From positions 2,294,001-2,358,000 of the forward strand of contig JADJXK010000002.1 in NCBI GenBank assembly GCA_016710325.1: 64,000 nucleotides of DNA, read 5' to 3'. Shown one piece after another: positions 50,804-58,924 of the stretch. Each line of letters opens with the position of its first letter. Positions within the stretch are counted from its first letter, which is position 1. A model generated the notes under the pieces. The model worked only from the letters and a program-made list of their open reading frames with translations. It did not search any database and was not told the origin of the DNA. The position numbers were made by a program, and so were the translations under genes. The stretch is from Candidatus Leptofilum proximum (GTDB lineage Bacteria > Chloroflexota > Anaerolineae > Promineifilales > Promineifilaceae).

Positions 50804-51073
50804 ATGAAAAACAGGCAAATTTACATCACCCTGGCCCTGGTGTTGGCCTTTGTGGGGTTGTTGGTGTTTATCTCAACCTCATTCGAGCTGCACAGCACAC
50901 TGGCTGGCGAGGTGAAAACAACGGCCGTGGGCTTTGGCGTCCCCTGGTTTAAACACGTTACCACTGCCCAAGAAAGCACCATCCGGCTAAACTTACTGGC
51001 GCCCTCATTTCTCGCTGGCGTCATAGGATTCCTTATCATCGCGGGTTATCTGGGCTATTATCGTCACCATTAA
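50804..51073 (+). CDS. Small membrane protein with two helices
   Basis: Protein of 89 aa with one membrane helix at residues 7-25 (ITLALVLAFVGLLVFIS) and another at 66-84 (FLAGVIGFLIIAGYLGYY), joined by a loop containing GEVKTTAVGFGVPWFKHVTT. GAGGAG lies eight bases before the ATG. I do not recognise the family. It sits between the broken membrane-protein gene and a secreted protein gene on the same strand and may belong with them. Confidence 0.7.
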   Translation: MKNRQIYITLALVLAFVGLLVFISTSFELHSTLAGEVKTTAVGFGVPWFKHVTTAQESTIRLNLLAPSFLAGVIGFLIIAGYLGYYRHH

Positions 51074-51097
51074 TTACCAACAGGAACAGGAGGTGTT

Positions 51098-52156
51098 ATG
51101 CGTCTGAAACCTTTGCCTAAAGTTTTGCTGCTGTTTGTGGGATCGGTACTGCTGGTGGGGTGGGGAACGGCCGTTGCCCTTACCACCTACCGCGCCACCG
51201 CCAACCCCGCAGGCAGTGACAGTCTCTACCTGCCCCTGGTCACCAAACCAGGTACACCGCCACCCCAAATCGCCGGGTGTGATATCTTCCCCGGCGATCA
51301 CATCTGGAACACCCCCATCGATAAACTGCCCGTTCACCCCAACTCGGCCAACTACATCAACACCATCGGCGCCAGCAAGGGCCTGCATGCCGATTTCGGC
51401 TCCGGCGTCTGGCCACCCGGCTCCAACAGCCCCATCGGCATCCCCTACATCGACGTACCCGGCAGCCAACCGCTGGTCCCCGTCACCTTTTTCTGGTGGC
51501 CCGAGCAAAGCGACGACGGCCCTTACCCCATCCCGGCCAACGCACCCATCGAAGGCGGCCCCGATAGCGACGGCGACCGCCACGTTATTGTGCTTGATCG
51601 CGGCAGCTGCACGCTTAATGAAATGTACTACGCCTTCCCGCAGGGCAACGGCAGCTGGGAAGCCGCCAACGGCGCCGTGTACAATCTCAACTCTTATGAC
51701 TTACGCCCCGATGGCTGGACCTCGGCCGATGCCGCCGGGCTGCCCATCTTGCCCGGTCTGGTACGCTACGACGAAGTCGCCTCCGGCAAAATCAGCCACG
51801 CCATTCGCTTTACCGCACCACAGACACAAGCCAGCCACATCTGGCCCGCACGCCACGACGCCTCCAGCCTCACCGGCGCCAATTATCCGCCCATGGGCCT
51901 GCGCCTGCGCCTGCGCGCCGATTTCGATATCTCCACGTATCCACCGGAGATCCAGGTGATCCTGCAAGCCTTCAAAACCTACGGCATCATCCTGGCCGAC
52001 AACGGCTCCGCCTGGTACATTTCCGGCGTACCGGATGAACGATGGAACAACGACATGCTGCACGAAATGGACATCATCACCGGGGCCGACTTTGAGGTAG
52101 TAGACGTATCTTCGCTGATGATTGATCCTGGCTCTGGGCAGGCAGTCCAACCATAG
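51098..52156 (+). CDS. Secreted protein of unknown function
   Basis: Protein of 352 aa with an N-terminal signal or anchor helix (PKVLLLFVGSVLLVGWGTAVA, residues 7-27) and a short Thr/Pro linker. A globular domain follows with HIWNTPIDKLPVHPNS, LHADFGSG, TFFWWPEQSDDG and SHAIRFTAPQTQASHIWPAR. AGGAGG precedes the ATG by about nine bases. I recall similar uncharacterised secreted proteins in Actinobacteria and Chloroflexota, some beside carbohydrate genes, but can assign no activity. The His and Asp conservation could hint at a hydrolase, which is speculative. Confidence 0.78.
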   Translation: MRLKPLPKVLLLFVGSVLLVGWGTAVALTTYRATANPAGSDSLYLPLVTKPGTPPPQIAGCDIFPGDHIWNTPIDKLPVHPNSANYINTIGASKGLHADFGSGVWPPGSNSPIGIPYIDVPGSQPLVPVTFFWWPEQSDDGPYPIPANAPIEGGPDSDGDRHVIVLDRGSCTLNEMYYAFPQGNGSWEAANGAVYNLNSYDLRPDGWTSADAAGLPILPGLVRYDEVASGKISHAIRFTAPQTQASHIWPARHDASSLTGANYPPMGLRLRLRADFDISTYPPEIQVILQAFKTYGIILADNGSAWYISGVPDERWNNDMLHEMDIITGADFEVVDVSSLMIDPGSGQAVQP

Positions 52157-52177
52157 AAGCTGGCACAAGAAACTAAT

Positions 52178-52225
52178 AAAAAAAGCGGGCAGCGCTTCTC
52201 GAACCAAGAGGCGCTGCCCGCTTTT
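52178..52225. terminator. Bidirectional rho-independent terminator
   Basis: AAAAAGCGGGCAGCGC pairs with GCGCTGCCCGCTTTT, flanked by A-run and T-run, between the convergent secreted-protein and cytochrome c genes. Confidence 0.95.
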
Positions 52226-52251
52226 CAGATTCTACTGTGTTCTTCAGCTAA

Positions 52252-53115
52252 CTATTCACCCAGCAAGTAGGCCAGAATATCGGCCATGTCCTGTGGCGAG
52301 TTAGCCGAGAAGGCAAAAGCGTAATCACTGCGCATGGCGCTGGGGCTGACACACGGCCCCTGGGCACAATCTGGCGCGATAAACGCGTTGGGATTCAAAA
52401 TCGACGTGTAAACGTATTGATGCGCCGTCTGCCCTTCTACTCGCGTGGCGCCAACTTCTTCGATGTCGCCCAGCCACGGACCAATCTGGTTTGAACCCGG
52501 CTCATCAATGGTGCCATGGCAGCTGTTGCAGGCATAGCTGGCATACAAAGCCGCGCCATTCTCTGGATCACCCGGGGCAGCGACAAAATCGTCGGTTTCC
52601 AGAATCAAAAAGTCGTCGACAGATTCGGGCCAATCAAAGCTAATAGGCTCCTGAGCGCAGAATTCTTCATTGGCAAAGTTTAAAACAAAAGCCGCCACAT
52701 TTTTCACCTGGTCATCACGCATGGGGCCACCATACCGCTCAGACCAGGCAATCATGGCTGTGCCAGACCGTCCGGCAGCAACCGTGCGTTCAATAAACTG
52801 CTGCTTCGTTCCTTCGAAACGAGTTTGCTCTAACCGCGCCGGTGTGTCGCCACAAACCAGGAAGTAATTGTTTAGCGGGAGCCCCTGGCAAGTAATGGAG
52901 TTCCCGGCAGAGTCATAACATTCCTGAGCCTTCGCTTCCACCCCATGACAGGTGGCGCAGTTATCAAAGTACAACTTGGCCCCTGTCTCCACCGAACGGC
53001 CTTCACGAGCGGCCGTAAAGTGCCCCAGCCGTTCAGGCTCACGCAAGGCAGCATAGCCCAAGATAATCATCGTCAGCATAAATGCGATCGTTCCAATCAC
53101 AACTTTTACTTGCAT
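52252..53115 (-). CDS. Membrane-anchored dihaem cytochrome c
   Basis: Protein of 287 aa with one N-terminal membrane helix (VVIGTIAFMLTMIILGYAAL) and two c-type haem sites, CATCHG near residue 53 and CNSCHG near residue 195. Likely axial Met residues are in GTAMIAW and SAMRSDY. The sequence between them has extra Cys, perhaps disulfides. GAGGATAC precedes the ATG. It is the last gene of the Rieske, cytochrome b, cytochrome c order and would pass electrons from the complex to an oxidase or soluble carrier. Confidence 0.93.
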   Translation of the reverse strand: MQVKVVIGTIAFMLTMIILGYAALREPERLGHFTAAREGRSVETGAKLYFDNCATCHGVEAKAQECYDSAGNSITCQGLPLNNYFLVCGDTPARLEQTRFEGTKQQFIERTVAAGRSGTAMIAWSERYGGPMRDDQVKNVAAFVLNFANEEFCAQEPISFDWPESVDDFLILETDDFVAAPGDPENGAALYASYACNSCHGTIDEPGSNQIGPWLGDIEEVGATRVEGQTAHQYVYTSILNPNAFIAPDCAQGPCVSPSAMRSDYAFAFSANSPQDMADILAYLLGE

Positions 53116-53171
53116 AAGTGTATCCTCGAATTGCTCTCACGAATGTAGAGGCTTCTCGCCAAATCATGCAA

Positions 53172-53211
53172 TGACCTGTTTCTCGAACTCAAAGTATCGA
53201 GAAACAGGTCA
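53172..53211. repeat. Perfect 15-bp stem between cytochrome b and cytochrome c genes
   Basis: TGACCTGTTTCTCGA pairs with TCGAGAAACAGGTCA across ten bases. It lies just after the cytochrome b stop, inside the operon, and has no T-run on the reading strand, so it may set the ratio of the two mRNAs or protect the upstream part. Confidence 0.8.
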
Positions 53212-53221
53212 TTTCAGTAAC

Positions 53222-54916
53222 CTAGCAATCTTTGTTCAAGAAGCGACATTCCTCTTCATAGAAGGAGCCCTCATGGCGGAAGGCATAGATGGAATCACCA
53301 GACTGAACCAGGTATTCACCAGGATTTTCAGGATCGGGCACTTCAAAGATGAGCGTCAACCGAACCATGTTGGCCTGTTCCTGCGTAATGCGCAGCGCGG
53401 CAAACGGATCGGGCATGGCGTTGTCACCAAAGTCGTTGCCGTAACGGCCGCCTTCCAAAACCCGGCAGTCATCCCAAACACCTTCACGCGGCATGTCCAG
53501 GTTGCCATTCAGCACACAGCTGTGATTCTGCATAGCCGCTTCAAACTCTTCCAGAGCGCGTGTCAGGTAAGGATTCTCGGGAATTTCTTCACCAGGCAGG
53601 TAAATGCCGGTTTCCAAATATTCATAGGGGACGCCCAATAAGACGTTGGGACCTTCCTGCGGCATGATTTCCTGCGCCACTTCCAGTTCGGGCGAACTTT
53701 CTACGCGGAATTCTGGCGAACCCATCCAGTTAGAAACCAACATGGCGGTAAAGAACAGACAGGCAACCGTCAGACCCACCCGCCGGTCGGCGTAGCGGCG
53801 GCTCTTACCTACTTCCACGTAAGGCATCAAGATAAACATCACGATCAGCAGCGGAATAAAGCCAATCACGATGGTTTTGTCAGCCAATTTCAGCCAGCCC
53901 TGCGACCAGGACAGGTACCACGGCGCCACCACGTGCAGCGGCGTCACAATCGGGTCAGCATGGTGCTCCAGCGGTGCATCCCAGAACCAGAGCGAGCCAG
54001 CCACCAGGAAAAGCGTCGTCAGTGCGGTCCACATCAATTCGCTGGTGAAAATATCAGGTGTGAAGTAAGTACGTTCGTCTTTCGGTACGCGTTTGGCGGT
54101 ATCTTCGCCAATTTCTTCACGGCCAGGCGGTAAGGAAATACCGTACAGCACCACTTTGTAGTAATGCACAAAAAAGAAGATAGCGGTGAGCAGCGGCAGC
54201 AGCAAGACGTGGAACAAATACCAACGCAGCAAACCACCGGCCCCTAACGAAGGTGCACCTTGCAAAATGAGGAGTATGTTGGCATTGAGTTCAGGCGGAG
54301 CGGGCGCAGCCTCGGCGCCAGAGAGGAAGACGGTGAGCGCCCAATAAGACAGCTGATCCCAGGGCAGCAAATAACCAGAGAAGCTCAGCAGAGCCGTAAA
54401 GGTAAGCAAAATAACACCAGTAGCCCAGGTAAACTGGCGGGGCTTTTTGTAGCTGCCGGTGATAAACGTCCTGAGCATGTGCAGGGCCACCACCAGAACC
54501 ATCACTTCGGCGCCCAGACGATGCATATTACGCATGAGCTGCCCCAACGGCACATTGCCCAGAATGTTCCACATGTTGTCGTATGCCACCAGCGGGCTGG
54601 GAGTGTAGAACACCATCAAGATGATGCCGGTGATGGTTTCCCAGACAAACATAAAGGTAGAGAGCCAGCCTAAACGGAAGGTGGGGTAAATGTGGGTGAC
54701 CTCAGTGTGATAAAAGCTGGGCCGAATGTGGAACCAGAAACTATCGGCATGAGGACGCAAACGAGGATTGGGGCGACGGGGTTCATCGCCACGAATGGCG
54801 CCGCGAATATCGCTGATGTTCATACCAGCGGTAAGCCGTTCCACCACCTCATCGGCTTTGGTGATGACGGCTTGCTTGACCCCCATTTCGCTAACTTGTT
54901 CAAAAAAGGTAGCCAT
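53222..54916 (-). CDS. Cytochrome b with b6-like haem spacing and long C-terminal extension
   Basis: Integral membrane subunit of 564 aa of a quinol-oxidising bc-type complex. Haem ligands are His132/His146 and His236/His251, i.e. 13 and 14 intervening residues, the b6 spacing. The first four helices, with a quinol-site helix FSGYLLPWDQLSYWAL, are present, and further helices follow to about residue 400. The Qo motif PEWY of other cytochromes b reads APWY here (331-334). Residues about 400-564 form a hydrophilic extension with conserved-looking Cys (HSCVLNGN, EEECRFLNKDC) of unknown role. AAGGAG precedes the ATG. Its gene is 26 bases after the Rieske gene. Confidence 0.93.
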   Translation of the reverse strand: MATFFEQVSEMGVKQAVITKADEVVERLTAGMNISDIRGAIRGDEPRRPNPRLRPHADSFWFHIRPSFYHTEVTHIYPTFRLGWLSTFMFVWETITGIILMVFYTPSPLVAYDNMWNILGNVPLGQLMRNMHRLGAEVMVLVVALHMLRTFITGSYKKPRQFTWATGVILLTFTALLSFSGYLLPWDQLSYWALTVFLSGAEAAPAPPELNANILLILQGAPSLGAGGLLRWYLFHVLLLPLLTAIFFFVHYYKVVLYGISLPPGREEIGEDTAKRVPKDERTYFTPDIFTSELMWTALTTLFLVAGSLWFWDAPLEHHADPIVTPLHVVAPWYLSWSQGWLKLADKTIVIGFIPLLIVMFILMPYVEVGKSRRYADRRVGLTVACLFFTAMLVSNWMGSPEFRVESSPELEVAQEIMPQEGPNVLLGVPYEYLETGIYLPGEEIPENPYLTRALEEFEAAMQNHSCVLNGNLDMPREGVWDDCRVLEGGRYGNDFGDNAMPDPFAALRITQEQANMVRLTLIFEVPDPENPGEYLVQSGDSIYAFRHEGSFYEEECRFLNKDC

Positions 54917-54942
54917 ACTCTAACTCCTTATTCCTCTCTAAT

Positions 54943-55593
54943 TTACGGGCATTCGTTGGCAAAACTACACAACAGTGGCTGAGACAGACCCATTTTGCGG
55001 TCGCCGGTGTCTACGCTGATGAAAGCGGCGTTTTCGGGGAGGGGGACTGGGGCATAAAAATCATTTACCAGTTCAGATTCGGCACCCGTAATGGGGTTTT
55101 TATCTGCGTCCAAAAACTGCATACGGAAGCGATCCAAGGCACGGGGGGCAGGCGATTCGATGCGACGGCCGTCTAACCGGTACTTCGAGCCATGACATGG
55201 ACATTCAAACCGGTTGTTGGCCGCCGTCCAGGCATAAATGCAGCCCAAATGTGTACAAACCTTGTAAATTGCCGCCACCCCAATAATTTCTTCCGACTCA
55301 TCGGGCGCCTTTTTCATGAGTTCGCTTTCTTGTCTGGTGTCCAAATTCACCAGCCAGAAACGACCGGCTGGCACATTGGCCGGTTCCGCATTCACCTCAG
55401 GCAGTTCATCAACGGAGATAACAAATAAACCGCCAAATTCACCTTCACGGAAACGAGGCAGCAAGAACCAAATTAACAAACCAGAAAATTGAGCGGCATA
55501 CAGGGCGATGGATGCTCCCCAAATATAATAAAGAAATTCACGTCTTGAGATGCCGCCGCTTTTCGCTTCGGCACTTACGGCTGCATTTGCCAT
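54943..55593 (-). CDS. Rieske iron-sulfur protein
   Basis: Protein of 216 aa holding the Rieske 2Fe-2S cluster of the complex. Motifs are CTHLGCIYAW (near 140) and CPCHGSKY (near 160), giving the Cys and His ligands plus the bridging Cys pair. The N-terminal SRREFLYYIWGASIALYAAQ is a twin-arginine-type membrane anchor. AGGAG lies nine bases before the ATG at 55593. It is the first gene of a three-gene operon with cytochrome b and c, and a TTGTTA/TATAAT promoter lies about 120 bases upstream. Confidence 0.95.
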   Translation of the reverse strand: MANAAVSAEAKSGGISRREFLYYIWGASIALYAAQFSGLLIWFLLPRFREGEFGGLFVISVDELPEVNAEPANVPAGRFWLVNLDTRQESELMKKAPDESEEIIGVAAIYKVCTHLGCIYAWTAANNRFECPCHGSKYRLDGRRIESPAPRALDRFRMQFLDADKNPITGAESELVNDFYAPVPLPENAAFISVDTGDRKMGLSQPLLCSFANECP

Positions 55594-55714
55594 GAGGCTA
55601 TTCTCCTATAATGAATATGCTTGTGAACTTGATTATTCAGCGAAATAATGACTCAGTAACCAATTTTACCCGAAATGCAAAAACGGCAACTGTGTGCTTT
55701 TTGTCACAATCGCG

Positions 55715-55742
55715 ATTATAGCAAAACACAAATGGATAACAA
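55715..55742 (-). promoter_or_regulatory. Sigma-70-type promoter of the Rieske-cytochrome operon
   Basis: On the minus strand TTGTTA, 16 bases, TATAAT, between the tRNA-Val gene and the Rieske start. The -10 is perfect and the -35 has four of six consensus bases. Confidence 0.6.
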
Positions 55743-55752
55743 GGGGGGAAAT

Positions 55753-55825
55753 GGGCGCTGAGGGACTCGAACCCCCGACCCCTTCGGTGTAAACGAAGTG
55801 CTCTAACCAACTGAGCTAAGCGCCC
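55753..55825 (-). tRNA. tRNA-Val (anticodon TAC)
   Basis: A 73-base cloverleaf with the acceptor stem GGGCGCT/AGCGCCC, D-loop GCTCAGTTGGTTAGAGC, anticodon stem CTTCG/CGAAG around loop TTTACAC, and T-loop GGGGGTTCGAGTCCCTC. The CCA end is not encoded in the next bases. A possible TATAAT lies 23 bases upstream. Confidence 0.95.
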
Positions 55826-55847
55826 TAACGAATCAGAGAAGAACCGA

Positions 55848-55876
55848 ATTATAGCGGCTGTTGGTTAACACGCAAA
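55848..55876 (-). promoter_or_regulatory. Possible promoter of the tRNA-Val gene
   Basis: TATAAT on the minus strand (ATTATA at 55848-55853), with TTTGCG 17 bases further upstream, poor in -35 consensus. It lies between the tRNA and the dcd stop. Confidence 0.4.
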
Positions 55877-55881
55877 CCACG

Positions 55882-56436
55882 CTAAATTCGCGGCAGTACG
55901 ATGCTTTGCTGCTTCTGATACTTCCCCTTGCGATCCGCGTAAGAAGTCTCGCACATCTCATCCGATTGGAAGAACAACACCTGGGCGATTCCCTCATTGG
56001 CGTATACGCGAGCAGGCAGCGGCGTGGTGTTAGATATTTCCAGCGTCACATACCCCTCCCACTCTGGTTCAAAAGGGGTAACGTTTACGATGAGGCCACA
56101 GCGGGCATAAGTTGATTTCCCCAGACAAACCGTCAACACATCCCGCGGGATACGGAAATATTCAACCGTCTGTGCCAACACAAATGAATTGGGCGGAATA
56201 ACGCACACGTCACCCGTAAAATCTACAAAAGATTTAGGATCAAAATGCTTAGGATCAACAACGGCCGAATGCACGTTCGTAAAAATCTTGAACTCGTTGG
56301 TTACCCGAATGTCGTACCCATAAGACGATAGCCCGTAAGAAATCACGCCTTCGCGTACTTGTCCATCCACAAAAGGCTCAATCATCTTGTGTTCCAGCGC
56401 CATGCGGCGAATCCAACTGTCTGCTTTAATGGCCAT
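55882..56436 (-). CDS. dcd: dCTP deaminase
   Basis: Trimeric enzyme of 184 aa that deaminates dCTP to dUTP for thymidylate supply. SSYGYDIRVTNEFKIF at about residue 38, LGKSTYARCGLIVNVTPFEP at about 105, and LEISNTTPLPARVYANEGIAQ at about 130 are diagnostic, including the Arg and catalytic Glu (LEISN). AAAGGA lies nine bases before the ATG. argS is immediately upstream on the same strand, with a short gap, so the two may be cotranscribed. Confidence 0.96.
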   Translation of the reverse strand: MAIKADSWIRRMALEHKMIEPFVDGQVREGVISYGLSSYGYDIRVTNEFKIFTNVHSAVVDPKHFDPKSFVDFTGDVCVIPPNSFVLAQTVEYFRIPRDVLTVCLGKSTYARCGLIVNVTPFEPEWEGYVTLEISNTTPLPARVYANEGIAQVLFFQSDEMCETSYADRKGKYQKQQSIVLPRI

Positions 56437-56476
56437 TGTTTTTCCTTTACTTATATCATTACCAAAAACTATAGAT

Positions 56477-58138
56477 TTACATAACTTCAGGGGCGCTCAT
56501 GCCCATCAGGTCAAGCACGTGAGCAAAAAGCTGCTTGGCTGCCCGGTAAAAGCGCAGCCGGGCATGGCGCAGCGGCACCGGCACGTCGTCGTTGAGGACG
56601 CGGCAGTTTTCATACGCGGGGTGGAAGGCCGCGGCCAGTTCATAGGCGTAAAAGGCAATATGGTGCGGCTCGGCGTTGAGCACCATCAGCTCGATCACTT
56701 CGGGTAGTTCCAGCGCTTTGCGCAGGAAGGCCAGCTCGCTTTCGTGGGTAAGCAGGCGGAGATCGGCCCCGGCATCAGCGTCGGGTGCGCCGCCCGCTTC
56801 GGCCCACTTGCGGAAGATGCCCGCGCAGCGCACGTGGGCGTTTTGGATGTAGTAGACCGGGTTTTTATCCGACTTTTCCAGCGCCAGGTTCAGATCAAAC
56901 TCAATGGGGCTGTTGCCCGAGCGGGAAATCATGAAGTAGCGGATGGGATCGGGACCCACCACGTCCACCACGTCATCGAGCGAGACGAAGGTGCCAGCCC
57001 GCGTGCTCATCTTCATTTCCTGCCCGTCTTTGATGATGCTGATGATTTGATGCAGCACGGTGCGCACAAAATCGGTGGGGTAACCCAGCGCCTGCACACC
57101 CATGAGTACCTGCGGTGCCGTGGCGTGGTGGTCAGGACCAAAAAAGTCGACTACAAGATCGAAGCCGCGCTGGGCTTTGTCCCAATGGTAGGCGATGTCG
57201 GGCATGCGGTAGGTGGGTTCGCCGCTCTGCTTGACCAGAACGCGGTCCTTGTCGTCGCCAAACTCGGTGGTTTTGAACCACTGCGCACCGTCTTGTTCGT
57301 AGACGTAGCCTTTTTCCTGAAGCGTTTCCAGCGCTTCCCAAACCCGTCCGGTTTCGTAGAGGCTTTGCTCGTTGTAATACACGTCAAAAACGATGTTAAT
57401 ACGGCGCAGGGTTTCCTTTTGGCTGCGGGAGATCTGGTCTTTAGCGTAGCTGCCGAAATATTCCGCTGGCTCATCCTGCAAGGCAGCGCCGTGGGCAGCA
57501 TAAAGCTCACGGGCGATGTCGGTGATGTAGTCGCCTTTGTAATGGTCAGGACCCAGTTCGGCATCTTGCCCGAGGAGCTGACGGTAGCGAATTTTGGTGG
57601 ATTCACCCAGCAGGGTAATCTGGCGGCCCGCGTCGTTGTAATAATACTCCAGGACGACGTCGTACCCGGCCAGGCGCATGGCGCGGGCGAGGGTGTCACC
57701 CATCACGCCGCCCCGGGTACGGCCGATATGAATCGGTCCCGTCGGGTTAGCACTAACGCACTCAATTTGCACTTTTTTACCGTCGCCGAGGTGGAGACGG
57801 CCGTAATCATCCCCTTCTGCCAACACATTCGCCGCCACCTGCTGCAAGCGCGCTTCCGTCAGCCGGATGTTGATAAAGCCGGGCGGCGCCACGGCCACCT
57901 CGGCGATGTAGTCGGTGGTCGCGAGATGATCAACAATGGCCTGGGCGATTTTGAGCGGCGCCATGCGCGCTTCGCGGGCCAGCTTCAGCGCCGTGGGCGA
58001 GGCATAATCGCCAAACGAGGCTTCACGCGGCCGTTCAATGACCACCTCAGGTAAATCAAAGGAGGGCAGCGCCCCGGCTGCCTGGGCTGCCTGAACCGCT
58101 TCTTGCACAACGGCCGCTAACTGATGATGAATGCTCAT
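56477..58138 (-). CDS. argS: Arginyl-tRNA synthetase
   Basis: Class I synthetase of 553 aa that charges tRNA-Arg. The HIGH-type motif is in SANPTGPIHIGRTRGGVMGD near residue 130, the KMSK-like region is EMKMSTRAGTFVSLDD near 375, and the C-terminal DALR helical bundle (AHVRCAGIFRKWAEAG and HIAFYAYELAAAFHPAYENC) is complete. An N-terminal Arg-S domain with RPREASFGDYASPTAL is present, so the length is complete. The ATG has only a weak ribosome site (AAGAG). It is followed by dcd. Confidence 0.96.
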   Translation of the reverse strand: MSIHHQLAAVVQEAVQAAQAAGALPSFDLPEVVIERPREASFGDYASPTALKLAREARMAPLKIAQAIVDHLATTDYIAEVAVAPPGFINIRLTEARLQQVAANVLAEGDDYGRLHLGDGKKVQIECVSANPTGPIHIGRTRGGVMGDTLARAMRLAGYDVVLEYYYNDAGRQITLLGESTKIRYRQLLGQDAELGPDHYKGDYITDIARELYAAHGAALQDEPAEYFGSYAKDQISRSQKETLRRINIVFDVYYNEQSLYETGRVWEALETLQEKGYVYEQDGAQWFKTTEFGDDKDRVLVKQSGEPTYRMPDIAYHWDKAQRGFDLVVDFFGPDHHATAPQVLMGVQALGYPTDFVRTVLHQIISIIKDGQEMKMSTRAGTFVSLDDVVDVVGPDPIRYFMISRSGNSPIEFDLNLALEKSDKNPVYYIQNAHVRCAGIFRKWAEAGGAPDADAGADLRLLTHESELAFLRKALELPEVIELMVLNAEPHHIAFYAYELAAAFHPAYENCRVLNDDVPVPLRHARLRFYRAAKQLFAHVLDLMGMSAPEVM

Positions 58139-58308
58139 AATTTCTACTCTTGTTGGGAAGCAATGTGCTTCAAAATTCGGCGGATTTTACATGCCCAACA
58201 GAGGGTTCGCAACCTGGGCTGGAAAAAAGTCTTAATTGGTTTGGTCAGCTTGCTGCGGCAGGCTATAGCGGATACGGTTTAGACACATTGTTGAAGGAGA
58301 TTTTTTGG

Positions 58309-58860
58309 ATGAAGCGTCTAATTCTGATTTTACTCATTCCCCTGTTTGTGCTGGCCTGCGGCGCGGCCGAGGACTCCGGCGGTGAGCTGGTCAGCTATAC
58401 CAGCCCCAACTACCCCATCACGTTTATGATGCCCGAGCGGTGGGCGCTCAGCGACAATGAAGATTCGATTACGATTGCCACGGCCGAATCGCTGCTGCTG
58501 GCCAACACGGTGGTGGACGGCGCCCGTATCAACATTACGGTGACGCCGGGCTTTTTTATGGGTAATACCAACGTCAGCGAGGTGATCGATACGGCCGTCC
58601 GCCAATTCCGCGAGCAGGAAGGGGTCACCGTCATCCAAGAGATGGAATCCAAATCAATCAACAACCAATCAGCAGTAGAAATTGTGCTGCGTGGCCCCGA
58701 TACCCAGGGCAACGAGGTGATTTTGCGCTACCTGGTGCTGGAAAGTCTGGCGTCGAACCAAACGGCCGTTATCGCCGCCGTCCACGATGCCAGTAAAAAC
58801 GGCCGTTACGGCCAGCTTATGGCCGACATTGTCAACTCCATCGAGCTGGGAGGACAGTAA
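58309..58860 (+). CDS. Small lipoprotein, PsbP-like or similar alpha/beta fold
   Basis: Lipoprotein of 183 aa (LFVLAC, Cys17) with a single globular domain. YTSPNYPITFMMPERWALSD near the start and RQFREQEGVTVIQEMESKSI recall PsbP/DUF1795-type folds, though I would not fix the family. AAGGAG lies ten bases before the ATG at 58309; the upstream 53 codons of the longer frame have no such support. The stop TAA lies at the edge of a hairpin repeat. Function unknown. Confidence 0.78.
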   Translation: MKRLILILLIPLFVLACGAAEDSGGELVSYTSPNYPITFMMPERWALSDNEDSITIATAESLLLANTVVDGARINITVTPGFFMGNTNVSEVIDTAVRQFREQEGVTVIQEMESKSINNQSAVEIVLRGPDTQGNEVILRYLVLESLASNQTAVIAAVHDASKNGRYGQLMADIVNSIELGGQ

Positions 58861-58924
58861 ACGGTAATCGGTGAACGGTAATCGGTGCCTTTTTACCGAT
58901 AACCGATTACGGATTACCGATTAC
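58861..58924. repeat. Hairpin repeat, CGGTAATCGGT family (A family)
   Basis: CGGTAATCGGTGAACGGTAA pairs with TTACCGATAACCGATTACGG. It separates the convergent lipoprotein and glycosyltransferase genes and begins at the TAA of the lipoprotein, so it probably ends both transcripts. Confidence 0.9.
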
